Shown here: in pieces, positions 1-9,002 of the stretch
Numbering within the stretch: position 1 is the first letter of the stretch
Layout of the letters: each line of letters begins with the position of its first letter
Assembly (NCBI GenBank): GCA_016788885.1
Contig: JAEURX010000025.1
Span: 1-64,000 of the forward strand
DNA from: Nitrospira sp.
GTDB lineage: Bacteria; Nitrospirota; Nitrospiria; Nitrospirales; Nitrospiraceae
Direction: 5' to 3'
Length of the DNA stretch: 64,000 nucleotides
Notes under the pieces: generated by a model
The model's input: only the letters and a program-made list of their open reading frames with translations
What the model was told of the DNA's origin: nothing
The model's database searches: none
Translations under genes and position numbers: made by a program

Positions 1-147
1 GTAACCTAAGCAGATGCTGAAACCGCCGCCCAGCTTCGTGCTCAGTCCTGTGCCTGTCTCACCTCACTTGTCCAGCACACCTCGGCGGACTCACCTCGCT
101 GCAGCCTCACTGGCTCAACTGGTTGACCATTCCGCACAAGAGACCGC

Positions 148-1281
148 ATGGATTTCTCTCTGCTGACCTTTGCGCTCGTGTTGGCGTTGGGCTATGCCAA
201 TGGCACCAATGATGTGTCAAAAGCCATCGCTACGCTGGTCGGCAGTGGCGTGACCAACTACCGGACGGCGATTCTGTGGGGAACGGCCTGGACCGTCGCG
301 GGAGCCGGATTCGCCACCCTGGTCGCGGGGGCGATGGTGAAGACCTTCAGCAACGGTCTCTTGCAAACCGGCACCGTTCTTTCGCCAACCATCGCGTTGG
401 CCATTCTGTTTGGTGCGATGGCCTGGGTCCTCGTGGCGTCACGAACCGGGCTCCCCGTGTCGACAACGCATGCACTCACCGGTGCGATCGTGGGAACCGG
501 CCTGATCGCGTTTGCAGGCGAGGGGTTGTTATGGCCGGCCATCGGGAAGAAAATCGCGCTTCCCTTGCTGTTGAGCCCCTTCCTCGCCTTCGGGCTTTCG
601 CTGCTCTTGCATCCGGCCATGCGACGGGCGGCGGCAACATGGGGAGGATCCTGCCTGTGCCTGATGCCGGCCTCACGCGCACTCTTTACCGTTGATGCTC
701 GGGGCATTACGCGAATTGTGTTCCAAAGCACAGGTTTCGGCCAACCGTTCGTCGCGGTGCCGGCTCAGTGTGACCGCGCAGGGCTGCGCGGATTGGCCGT
801 AGACATCGATACGATCCATTGGCTCTCCAGCGGGCTCGCATCGTTTGCACGCGGCACGAACGACGCACCGAAAATCGTCGCGATGCTGTTGCTCGGCAGC
901 ACGACGGCGACCTGGCCCAGCACCTGGCTGCAGTTTTCGGCTTTCGGAGGAGTGGCCGTTGCAATGGGCCTGGGAAGTTATGTGGGCGGATTACGCGTCA
1001 CCGAGGTGCTGGCCGAAAAGGTCACGCGGATGGACCATGCGGAAGGATTGACGGCAAATCTCACCACGTCGACGCTCGTGCTCTGTTCCGGCTGGCTCGG
1101 CCTGCCGGTGTCAACGACCCATGTCAGCAGTTCCGCCATTATCGGCATCGGACTCCTCAAGGGCGTGATGGCTGTGCGCTGGACCACCGTGCGCGACATG
1201 GTATTGGCCTGGGTCATCACCCTGCCCGCCGCCGGAGGCTTCGCCGCTCTGGCCTACCTCCTCCTCTCACGATTCTCTTAA
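148..1281 (+). CDS. PiT-family inorganic phosphate permease
   Basis: Inner-membrane transporter of the PiT family, which imports phosphate (as metal phosphate) using an ion gradient. The protein (377 aa) shows the family's internal duplication: GTND occurs at residues 19-22 and again at 236-239, and the GLPVSTTH motif is present in both halves. Most of the rest is hydrophobic, with a more polar central loop between the halves. It is first in a rightward run that continues with an outer-membrane barrel and arsenite oxidase, so it may balance phosphate against arsenate, but that link is only positional. PiT carriers also admit some arsenate in other bacteria. Family assignment is firm; substrate is inferred. 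Confidence 0.9.
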   Translation: MDFSLLTFALVLALGYANGTNDVSKAIATLVGSGVTNYRTAILWGTAWTVAGAGFATLVAGAMVKTFSNGLLQTGTVLSPTIALAILFGAMAWVLVASRTGLPVSTTHALTGAIVGTGLIAFAGEGLLWPAIGKKIALPLLLSPFLAFGLSLLLHPAMRRAAATWGGSCLCLMPASRALFTVDARGITRIVFQSTGFGQPFVAVPAQCDRAGLRGLAVDIDTIHWLSSGLASFARGTNDAPKIVAMLLLGSTTATWPSTWLQFSAFGGVAVAMGLGSYVGGLRVTEVLAEKVTRMDHAEGLTANLTTSTLVLCSGWLGLPVSTTHVSSSAIIGIGLLKGVMAVRWTTVRDMVLAWVITLPAAGGFAALAYLLLSRFS

Positions 1282-1418
1282 CATTCGTTTCTCTGCCCGA
1301 CGGCATCTCACCGGGTGGTCCCCCTCACAACACATATAGACACATCTCAATGCATTCATGTATCAGTACCGTCTCGCTTTGATCGCGACACCTCAGACAA
1401 AGGAGCCATGCCCCGCTC

Positions 1419-2894
1419 ATGCATCGTCGTTGGCTATCTGCGTTCACAGCGCTTTCGTGCGTCCTATTGGTGGGCTCAGTCGCATTGTTCATAGTCACCC
1501 CCGCACAAGCAGACAATCTGCCGTTTCCGGAACCGGCCAACGAGAATGCCTATGCCGTCCCGGTGGAACATCTCCGGCTACGCGTCTGGGCGCAATATCG
1601 CGTGGTGTACAACGCCAGCAATATCCCCAGCGGTATCAATAATGGGAGTCTGCCAACGGCAGGAACCGGTACCGGCAAACTGAACTATGGAGACACCACC
1701 GGCTACGATTTTTTTCGCCAGCGCATGCGCCTGGCGCTCGATCTTCAACACAAGGATTCCAGCAATGTCGGGGCCTACATGCAGATGGAGTATCGAGGCG
1801 GCTTCGGCGGATCGAGTCCGGCAGCCAGTGACCCTCGCGGAGAAAGCGGCGCCAACGCCGGCGGCACTCCGAATGCCTTCAATCGCCTGCAGGCCCGCGG
1901 CATCCGCTACGGGTATGTCTACGTCACCCCGATCGAAAATCACACCCTGGTGGTCGGCATTCTTCCGACCATCGATCAGGTCGGCCGGGTCTTGTGGGAT
2001 GGTGAGTGGGACTTTTTCGTCGGCGGTGCGTCGCTGGGCGGAAAGGCAGGGGACGGCGACTACCGCCTCGGCTTTTACCGGATTGCCTCAGACCTGAAAG
2101 CCGGCACCATTGGAACCGGGTTCGGCAAAGACGGCGACATGTGGGTAGCGGATTACAACCGGCCCGTCAAGCTCGGCGCCTACGATATGAAAGTCGGCGG
2201 CCACTTTTACAGCCTGAATCTGGGGAAAACGGAACACATCTCCATCGGAGACACACACGAAAGCTGGGCCGCGCTGACGGCATCCGGCGGCCTCTTCGGT
2301 GGCGCATGGAACGCCTACCTCATGCTCAACAGCGGCCGCATCGGCACAGGGCTGACAGGCAACAACCACACCGGCTATTCAGGAAAATTCGAGGGGTCGA
2401 TGCCTATCGGACCGACAACCTTGAATCTGTTCGCCCTCTATGCGTCCGGGGACAAGGCGGGACAGACGTCGAACCAATTCACCACGCCGGAAGCCATTCT
2501 GGGCACCAACGGCTATTGGGGTTATTCACATATTTTCAATGCGAACGCACCGGGCGACGTGAATGACTTCGGCGTCAATTTGAACAATGGCGGAGCCGGT
2601 CTGATGACGGTGCAGGCCCAGTTGAAATTCCCCATCGTGCCCCGGCTGACCGGCACGTTGGAAAGCGCCTATTTTGCTGCAGCTCGATCCCGCGAGTTTG
2701 GGGCTCGCGGCGGCACCAATTACATGGGGACCGAAACAGGCGCCATGCTGACCTATAACATCGCCAAGAATCTGAATCTCGATATTGGAGCCGCCTATGC
2801 TTCCATGGGCGGATTTCTTGCCAACCGGACGCAGGCGACCAGCGTTGAACGCTCGATTTACGAAGTCTTCACCCGCTTCCAATACGCCCTCTAG
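1419..2894 (+). CDS. Outer-membrane beta-barrel (porin-like) protein
   Basis: A 491-residue exported protein with a long signal peptide (about residues 1-31, cleavage after AQA) followed by sequence rich in Gly, Asn, Tyr and alternating polar and apolar residues, typical of outer-membrane barrels. The first mature segment contains RVWAQYRVVYNAS and the C-terminus is an aromatic amphipathic strand ending FQYAL, slightly off the usual terminal Phe. The ATG lies 13 nt after AAAGGAG at 1399-1405, a rather long spacing; a nearer ATG at 1408 is in another frame. It sits directly upstream of aioBA, so it could pass the substrate or arsenate across the outer membrane. I do not recognise the exact family. 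Confidence 0.75.
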   Translation: MHRRWLSAFTALSCVLLVGSVALFIVTPAQADNLPFPEPANENAYAVPVEHLRLRVWAQYRVVYNASNIPSGINNGSLPTAGTGTGKLNYGDTTGYDFFRQRMRLALDLQHKDSSNVGAYMQMEYRGGFGGSSPAASDPRGESGANAGGTPNAFNRLQARGIRYGYVYVTPIENHTLVVGILPTIDQVGRVLWDGEWDFFVGGASLGGKAGDGDYRLGFYRIASDLKAGTIGTGFGKDGDMWVADYNRPVKLGAYDMKVGGHFYSLNLGKTEHISIGDTHESWAALTASGGLFGGAWNAYLMLNSGRIGTGLTGNNHTGYSGKFEGSMPIGPTTLNLFALYASGDKAGQTSNQFTTPEAILGTNGYWGYSHIFNANAPGDVNDFGVNLNNGGAGLMTVQAQLKFPIVPRLTGTLESAYFAAARSREFGARGGTNYMGTETGAMLTYNIAKNLNLDIGAAYASMGGFLANRTQATSVERSIYEVFTRFQYAL

Positions 2895-2926
2895 CGACAA
2901 TGCTGCAGAACCATCAGGAGGATATG

Positions 2927-3451
2927 ATGAGTGACGTCTCGCGAAGACACTTTCTGAAACTCGGGGCCTGCGTAGTCGGCGGGGCCTGTGCGGCAGACGC
3001 CCTCCCCTCGCTCACGCAAGCCGCTGAGAGTGGCGAACTCACCACGCTGAAGACCACCCTTCCGTATCCTCGGGTGAAGCTGGCGTCCCTCGGACAACTG
3101 GAAATCGGCCGTGAACAGCTGACCACCTATCCAGATCACGCCTCGCCGGTCATGCTCCTGAAACTGGGGCGACCAGTCGTGAATGGAGTCGGCCCGGACA
3201 AAGACATCGTCGCCTTCAGCCGGCGTTGCTCGCACATGGGCGGCATCCTGAGCTTTCGGCCGGACAGCGCGACATTCCATTGCCCGCTTCATTACGCCAT
3301 GTTCGACGCCCAGAAGGGAGGCCTGTTGATCATCGGGCAGGCGACAGACAACCTGCCTCAGCTCGAACTCGAAGTCGATGCAGCAGGCAACGTATTCGCC
3401 GTGGGAATCAGAGGCTTGCTGTACGGGCGCCAAGCGAACCTCTTGGCCTAA
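2927..3451 (+). CDS. aioB: Arsenite oxidase small (Rieske) subunit
   Basis: Periplasmic electron-transfer subunit of arsenite oxidase, carrying a Rieske [2Fe-2S] centre that takes electrons from the molybdenum subunit. A twin-arginine signal (SRRHFLK at residues 5-11) precedes a hydrophobic stretch, so the folded protein and its partner would be exported by Tat. Cluster ligands are C101, H103, C119 and H122. The two extra cysteines that form a disulfide in cytochrome bc Rieske proteins are replaced by Gly and Leu. Start: AGGAGG at 2916-2921 favours the ATG at 2927 over those at 2924 and 2900. It lies 31 bp ahead of aioA in the usual B-A order. Confidence 0.92.
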   Translation: MSDVSRRHFLKLGACVVGGACAADALPSLTQAAESGELTTLKTTLPYPRVKLASLGQLEIGREQLTTYPDHASPVMLLKLGRPVVNGVGPDKDIVAFSRRCSHMGGILSFRPDSATFHCPLHYAMFDAQKGGLLIIGQATDNLPQLELEVDAAGNVFAVGIRGLLYGRQANLLA

Positions 3452-3482
3452 TCGGAGACTGCATGAAGAGGAGATCTCGCGC

Positions 3483-5945
3483 ATGAGTTCGATCTATCAC
3501 GGCGAAGACCGGGTTCCCATTCCTCCCGCCGATGCCCAACAATTCACGACCGTCTGTTCCTACTGCATCGTGGGCTGCGGCTATAAGGTCTACAAATGGC
3601 CGCTGGGCAAAGAAGGCGGACCGCTGCCCCACCAGAATGCCTTGCGAACCGACTACAGAACCCAGCAGCCGGAGCAAGCCGGGACCTGGATCTCACCGGC
3701 CATGCATAGTGTCGTGACCGAGCGAAACGGCAGGCAATTCAACGTCGTCGTCTTACCGGACAACGGCTGCGTCGTGAACAAAGGAAACCATTCCATCCGT
3801 GGCGGCACGCATGGTGACGTCCTCTATGCTCCAGACCGCCCCACAGCGGACCGGTTGACCCATCCACTGCTGTATCGCGGGCACAGCCGCCTGCCCACGA
3901 CCTGGGACGAAGCGATCGAATTGGGCGCCCGCGTGATTAAAGCCAATGTGGATAGATGGGGTCCGGATGCCATAGCCATGAAATGCTTCGACCACGGCGG
4001 CGGCGGCGGGGGATTCGAGAATAACTGGGCCGTGGGCTCATTTTTCTTTACCGGCATCGGTACGAAGATGGCTTCGATCCACAACCGTCCCGCCTACAAC
4101 AGCGAGGTGTTTGCCTCCGGTGACGCCGGGATCGCCCCTCTTCCGTCAGCGTACCTCGATGCCGAGTTGGCCGATACGATCGTCCTGGTCGGCGCGAACT
4201 CCTATGAAACCCAATCGATCTACTTTCTCGAGCATATGTTGCCCAATCTCGGCGGTGGTACGTTGTCGCTGAAGCACCAGCTGTTGCCCGGAGAACCTCA
4301 TGCGCGCGGCAGAATGATCATCGTGGACCCGCGGCGAACTTCGACGGTGGCGGTGGCGGAAGCGCATGCAGGGAAGGACAACGTTCTCCATCTGCAGATC
4401 AACAACGGCACCGACATTGCCCTCCTGAATGCGGTCTCACGCCTGATCCATGAACAGGGCTGGCAGGATCAGGACTTCATCAAGCAACGAACGAACAACT
4501 TCGCGGCGTTCCAACAAACCAATCTCGCCCAGAGTCTCGATGAAGCGGTACAGCTGACCGGCATTTCGAAAGCCCAGATGAGGCAGGCGGCAGAATGGAT
4601 CGCCAAACCCAAGGCCATGGCGGCGCGACGCCGAACTCTGTTCCTCTACGAGAAAGGCCTGATCTGGGGGCTCAAGAACTATGAAAACGTGGCCTCGGTA
4701 GTCGATCTTGCGTTGCTCACCGGTAACCTCGGCAAACCGGGCACCGGCTGCGGTCGATTGGGCGGACATCAGGAAGGCTACAGTCGGCCGCCGTATCCGG
4801 GGCAACGTCCGCCAGTCAATGTGGATGAAGTCGCCGTGAAAGGCGGAGCCTCCAAAGTATTCTGGGTCGCCGGCTGCAATCCTGTGGGCGGAACCTTGAA
4901 TGCGCAACAATTCCGCACCTCCCTCGCTCAACGCACCGCGCTCGTGAATCAGGCGCTGGACGCGACCAGCGGCGGTAGCCTTGATGACAAGGTTGCGGCC
5001 GTCATGACCGCGCTCGACAAGGGGGGCCTGTTTCTCATCGTGCAGGATATTTACCCGACCGAGACCGCCCAGTACGCCCACCTCGTCTTGCCCGCTGCCC
5101 AATGGGGCGAAATGAATCTCACCTCCATCAACGGGGAACGGCGACTCCGGCTCTACCAGCAGTTCATGGACGCGCCGGGCATTGCCGAACCGGATTGGAA
5201 AATCATGGCACGCATGGCGCAGCGGCTAGAGTTCGCATATCGTGCCGACGGCAAAGCGGACATAGCCGCTCGTTTTTCAGGATTCACCTGGACCAGTGAC
5301 GAAGAGGTCTTTCGTGCCGCCGCTGCCGGCGTGAAGGGTGCGCAGGAAGACTATGGGGACACGACCTATGCCATGCTGAAGGCACTCGGCACAAACGGCG
5401 TGCAAACACCAGTGCAGGGAATGAACAACGGCATGCCGGTCGGCACGACGCGCCTCTACATGGATGAGAAGCGGTTCACGTTCATTCCTTCGGCCTGGCC
5501 AGGATTCCCCCCGCAGATACAAGCCCTCATGGCCGACAACCGATACCCGTTCTGGGTGAACAACGGGCGGGCCAATCACGGCTGGCAAACGCTCTATGAC
5601 GATGCCCGCAAACCCTATGTGATGGGTCGCGAGCCGCTCCCGCATGTGGAAATTCATCCGCAGGACGCGCATAGCCTCGACATCACCAACGGCGATCTGA
5701 TCGAATTGTTCAATCCCTATGGATCGGTCTCGGCAATGGCCGTGGTGACCGATTCGAATGCGCCAGGACATGTGTTTATGTTATTTGAGCATCCGAAAGG
5801 CTGGCTGAACAGTTTGACGACCGACTATGTCGATCCGGCCACCACGATTCCGTATTACAAGGGAACGAAAGCAGGCATTCGGAAAGTCGGACCCATGCCA
5901 GGCCTGAACGAACATGTGACCTTTGTTCCGACCAATCAGACGTGA
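3483..5945 (+). CDS. aioA: Arsenite oxidase large molybdopterin subunit
   Basis: Catalytic subunit of the DMSO-reductase superfamily that oxidises arsenite to arsenate in the periplasm using a bis-molybdopterin guanine dinucleotide Mo centre and a [3Fe-4S] cluster. At 820 aa it matches the usual length near 825. The cluster motif C25-x2-C28-x3-C32 is followed by the family's Ser-type pattern. Four residues known to line the arsenite pocket of the Alcaligenes faecalis enzyme (H195, E203, R419, H423) correspond to H171, E179, R425 and H429 here, and the surrounding FDHGG and RLGGHQEGY segments are kept. This favours arsenite oxidase over the related iodate reductase IdrA. GAGGAG precedes the ATG. 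No own signal peptide; it is exported with AioB. Confidence 0.93.
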   Translation: MSSIYHGEDRVPIPPADAQQFTTVCSYCIVGCGYKVYKWPLGKEGGPLPHQNALRTDYRTQQPEQAGTWISPAMHSVVTERNGRQFNVVVLPDNGCVVNKGNHSIRGGTHGDVLYAPDRPTADRLTHPLLYRGHSRLPTTWDEAIELGARVIKANVDRWGPDAIAMKCFDHGGGGGGFENNWAVGSFFFTGIGTKMASIHNRPAYNSEVFASGDAGIAPLPSAYLDAELADTIVLVGANSYETQSIYFLEHMLPNLGGGTLSLKHQLLPGEPHARGRMIIVDPRRTSTVAVAEAHAGKDNVLHLQINNGTDIALLNAVSRLIHEQGWQDQDFIKQRTNNFAAFQQTNLAQSLDEAVQLTGISKAQMRQAAEWIAKPKAMAARRRTLFLYEKGLIWGLKNYENVASVVDLALLTGNLGKPGTGCGRLGGHQEGYSRPPYPGQRPPVNVDEVAVKGGASKVFWVAGCNPVGGTLNAQQFRTSLAQRTALVNQALDATSGGSLDDKVAAVMTALDKGGLFLIVQDIYPTETAQYAHLVLPAAQWGEMNLTSINGERRLRLYQQFMDAPGIAEPDWKIMARMAQRLEFAYRADGKADIAARFSGFTWTSDEEVFRAAAAGVKGAQEDYGDTTYAMLKALGTNGVQTPVQGMNNGMPVGTTRLYMDEKRFTFIPSAWPGFPPQIQALMADNRYPFWVNNGRANHGWQTLYDDARKPYVMGREPLPHVEIHPQDAHSLDITNGDLIELFNPYGSVSAMAVVTDSNAPGHVFMLFEHPKGWLNSLTTDYVDPATTIPYYKGTKAGIRKVGPMPGLNEHVTFVPTNQT

Positions 5946-6003
5946 AGTGTTGCACGTTAGCTGGTGTCATGCTCACATGGTAAGAGGACCTGCCGGCCAC
6001 CTG

Positions 6004-6984
6004 ATGCGTACCGTTCTTCTCGCAGCCCTGATCACCGGCTGCGTATCAACGGGTCCGGCCCCGAGAGTCATCCACGATGCGAATGAGCTCCTCGTTCGTC
6101 TAGAACCGGCGCAGACATGTGCCGGCGGGGTGGGGGAACCGCTCTTCTCTCACCCGAAACAGCTCAGCGAACAGCAGACTCGCACGCTACTGGCCTCATT
6201 GCTCGCCCGTGAAAAGGTCGGCCTCTTACATTCATTTGTCCAGGCTCCCGGAACGCCGCCTCTCTTTGACGAGGCCGACCTCGACCGGCTGACGCCTTCG
6301 ATCCAGGAAGGTTTCGCGCAGGCCAATTCCGAAGAAGTGGTGGTGTTTCTGCTGACCAGGCCTGCGTCAGACTCTCGCAGCATGGTCACCTCCGGCGCCT
6401 TGGCCATCCGGGGCGAGGTGTTATCGATTGCCCTCTTCAATTTCAGACATCCGGTGCACACAACCCTGTCCGATATTGGCGCCACCGACCGCCTCAGTGA
6501 CGTGAGGGAGACGTTGCGGTACGTACGAACCTCTCCCTGCATCTCAATCGGCGAACAGGATTTTGCCCTGTTCTTCAAGGAGCCCACCTATCAAATGCAC
6601 ACCCGATCGGGAAGCCTCGTCCGGTACCCGGAACGGGCCTTATCGATTGCATACGCAGCGCTTCTTTCGGACCATGCCCGCCCCTCGCGGAATACGGACG
6701 GCGAGCCCCCTCTTCTTCGCCCTACAAGCGACAGGGCAGAACGCCAAACCATCGAGGACCTCACGCGCAGAATTGCCGAACTCGAACAGGTGAACCAGGC
6801 ACTCACCGTGCAGTCTCACGACAAATCTGGTTCCGGCGTCCCAATCGATCCTCCCACATCGGCAATCGACAAAAAATCCGACCCGGGTAATGACACGCAA
6901 CAACGTCTTCTGGAGCTGATCCAACAATTGGAAATCCGAATTTCAGAACTGGAACGTCAGCGACAAGCCCCTTCACCTCGCTGA
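6004..6984 (+). CDS. Putative lipoprotein with C-terminal coiled coil
   Basis: Protein of unknown function (326 aa from this start). The N-terminus is a lipoprotein signal ending in LITGC, so the mature protein should be lipid-anchored. The middle is a mixed region without a motif I recognise; the last quarter contains two heptad-like stretches (around IEDLTRRIAELEQV and LLELIQQLEIRISELE) indicating coiled coil. An upstream in-frame ATG at 5977 would give a slightly longer signal peptide; neither start has a convincing ribosome site. It begins 58 bp after aioA in the same direction, so co-transcription is likely, yet it is not a standard arsenite oxidase accessory gene. Confidence 0.65.
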   Translation: MRTVLLAALITGCVSTGPAPRVIHDANELLVRLEPAQTCAGGVGEPLFSHPKQLSEQQTRTLLASLLAREKVGLLHSFVQAPGTPPLFDEADLDRLTPSIQEGFAQANSEEVVVFLLTRPASDSRSMVTSGALAIRGEVLSIALFNFRHPVHTTLSDIGATDRLSDVRETLRYVRTSPCISIGEQDFALFFKEPTYQMHTRSGSLVRYPERALSIAYAALLSDHARPSRNTDGEPPLLRPTSDRAERQTIEDLTRRIAELEQVNQALTVQSHDKSGSGVPIDPPTSAIDKKSDPGNDTQQRLLELIQQLEIRISELERQRQAPSPR

Positions 6985-7101
6985 CACGATGCCGATCGGC
7001 TCTGCTTTACCTCTGCGCATCTTAAGTATTGCTCGCAGGTTCCCACTTTGCTAAGGTGGTCCCTCAGCATCTTCACCACTCCTGAACAACTGAGCCACAC
7101 G

Positions 7102-8139
7102 ATGGTCTGGGACCCCAAAGACCCTTGGAGCAAAAAGGGCGACGATTTGGATCAGGCCTTCAAGCAGGCCCAGGGCCAACTCCGCAATCTGCTCCCCACC
7201 GGCGGGTTCCGCAATCTGCTTCTGGTCGCCTTCAGCGTGTTCCTCATCTGGCAAAGTGCGTTTATTGTGGCTCCGGATGAAGAGGGCGTCGTCAAACGAT
7301 TCGGCATCCCGGTTCGCGTGGTGGAGCCGGGACCACATATGAAGATTCCTGTCGTCGAAAGCGTCTTGCAGCCCAAGGTAGCAAAGTTACACCGGGTGGA
7401 GATCGGATTTCGCACCGACCGGCAGGGACGCCAGCAGATGATCCCGCAGGAAGCCTTGATGCTGACCGGCGATATGAACATCCTGGCCATCGAATTCATC
7501 GTGCAATACAAGATCAAAAGTTCACGCGAGTACCTGTTCAATGTCGCGGACATCGACGATACGATCGGGAAAGCGGCTGAGGCCTCCATGCGTGAGGTCA
7601 TCGGCAAGAGCAAGATCGACGAAGCCCTGACAACCGGCAAAGCCCAGATCCAGCATGATACCCAGGAGCTGCTCCAGCACATTCTGGATGAGTACAAAAC
7701 CGGTGTGCAGGTAGCCGCCGTCCAATTACAGGACGTCGATCCACCGGAAGCCGTGGCCGCGGCGTTTAAAGATGTGACCAATGCCAAGGAAGATCGAGAA
7801 AAGCTGATCAACCAGGCGCAGGGTTATCGGAACGACATCACTCCCAAAGCCAAGGGAGAGGCGGCGCAATTGGTCAACCAAGCCAAGGGATATGCGCAAG
7901 CGCGATTGAATCGCGCCCAGGGTGAAACCAATCGCTTCCTCGCCACGCTCAAGGAATACAACCAGGCGAAAGACATCATCAGCAAGCGGATCTATATCGA
8001 GACGCTTGAAGACGTGCTCCCCCACATCGACAAATTCGTGCTCGACGGCAAAGGCGGAGAACGGGCCCTGCCGTATCTCCCGTTGGACCGTTTCAGCAAG
8101 CCGGCCCCAGCCGGCGCGACGCAGGAGCGGACACCATGA
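7102..8139 (+). CDS. hflK: HflK, FtsH-associated SPFH membrane protein
   Basis: Forms with HflC the large inner-membrane complex that surrounds and modulates the AAA protease FtsH. The protein (345 aa) has a Gly-rich, WDPKDPW N-terminus typical of HflK, one membrane segment around residues 50-65, a band-7/SPFH domain and a long helical, Ala/Gln/Glu-rich tail. A TTG at 7048 in frame would add 18 residues, but the family N-terminus and the ATG at 7102 argue against it. Its stop overlaps hflC by 4 bp (ATGA), so the two are translationally coupled. Confidence 0.93.
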   Translation: MVWDPKDPWSKKGDDLDQAFKQAQGQLRNLLPTGGFRNLLLVAFSVFLIWQSAFIVAPDEEGVVKRFGIPVRVVEPGPHMKIPVVESVLQPKVAKLHRVEIGFRTDRQGRQQMIPQEALMLTGDMNILAIEFIVQYKIKSSREYLFNVADIDDTIGKAAEASMREVIGKSKIDEALTTGKAQIQHDTQELLQHILDEYKTGVQVAAVQLQDVDPPEAVAAAFKDVTNAKEDREKLINQAQGYRNDITPKAKGEAAQLVNQAKGYAQARLNRAQGETNRFLATLKEYNQAKDIISKRIYIETLEDVLPHIDKFVLDGKGGERALPYLPLDRFSKPAPAGATQERTP

Positions 8140-8996
8140 GCAAACAGGGATTTGTGATCGCCTTTGTTGGCATCATCATCGGACTGCTGATCCTGGGCGC
8201 GTCGCCCTTTTACATTGTCGACGTCACTCAAAACGCCATTGTGGTGCAGCTCGGCAAGCCGGTCAGAAATGTCACCGAAGGCGGCCTGTATCTGAAGGTG
8301 CCATTCATTGAAGAAGTCACCTATTTCGATAAGCGGCTGCTGGACTATGATTCCAACGCGCAGGACGTGATCACGCAGGACAAGAAGACGCTTCTGCTCG
8401 ATAACTTTGCCAAATGGCGGATCACGGACCCCCTCAAGGTCTACCAAGCGTTTCAAAGCCAACGCGGCGCGTTACAGCGCCTACATGACATCATCTATTC
8501 CGAATTGCGGGTCGAGTTAGGCCGGCATGACCTAGCGGAAATCGTGTCGTCGGCCCGGGCACAACTGATGGCCGTGGTGACGCAACGCGCCAATGAGAAA
8601 GCGTCGGCGTACGGCATTGAGATTCAAGATGTGCGGATCAAGCGGGCCGATCTTCCCGAACAGAACGAGAAAGCCGTCTTTTCACGCATGCAAGCGGAAC
8701 GGGAACGGCAAGCCAAACAATACCGAGCGGAGGGCGCCGAAGAGGCGCAGAAGATCAAGTCGGAAGCCGAAAAGGACCGGGAGATTATTCTGGCCGAAGC
8801 CTATCGCGAATCAGAAGAGCTGCGTGGCGGCGGCGATGCCAAGGCCTTCAAAATCTACGCGGATGCCTACCGGCAGGACCCACACTTTTTCGAATTCACA
8901 CGCACGATGGAAGCCTATCGCAAAACCCTCAAAGACAAGACCACGATTCTCGTCAGTCCCGACTCCGAATACTTCCGCTTCCTCAAGCAGCGTTAA
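8136..8996 (+). CDS. hflC: HflC, FtsH-associated SPFH membrane protein
   Basis: Partner of HflK in the complex that controls FtsH proteolysis. The protein (286 aa) starts with a single signal-anchor helix (residues about 5-27), followed by the SPFH domain and a charged helical region with the AERERQAKQYRAEG segment characteristic of HflC. The start overlaps the hflK stop. The gene ends only 6 bp from the end of the convergent fhs gene, leaving no room for a separate terminator between them. Confidence 0.94.
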   Translation: MSKQGFVIAFVGIIIGLLILGASPFYIVDVTQNAIVVQLGKPVRNVTEGGLYLKVPFIEEVTYFDKRLLDYDSNAQDVITQDKKTLLLDNFAKWRITDPLKVYQAFQSQRGALQRLHDIIYSELRVELGRHDLAEIVSSARAQLMAVVTQRANEKASAYGIEIQDVRIKRADLPEQNEKAVFSRMQAERERQAKQYRAEGAEEAQKIKSEAEKDREIILAEAYRESEELRGGGDAKAFKIYADAYRQDPHFFEFTRTMEAYRKTLKDKTTILVSPDSEYFRFLKQR

Positions 8997-9002
8997 GGCG
9001 AA

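Noticed and set aside
4437-5102. Leftward open frame of 221 codons
   Set aside because: Antisense to aioA, which is strongly supported.
3483-5945. Large molybdoenzyme as iodate reductase (IdrA)
   Set aside because: IdrA is related, but all four arsenite-pocket residues are kept and no IdrP-type peroxidase genes are adjacent.
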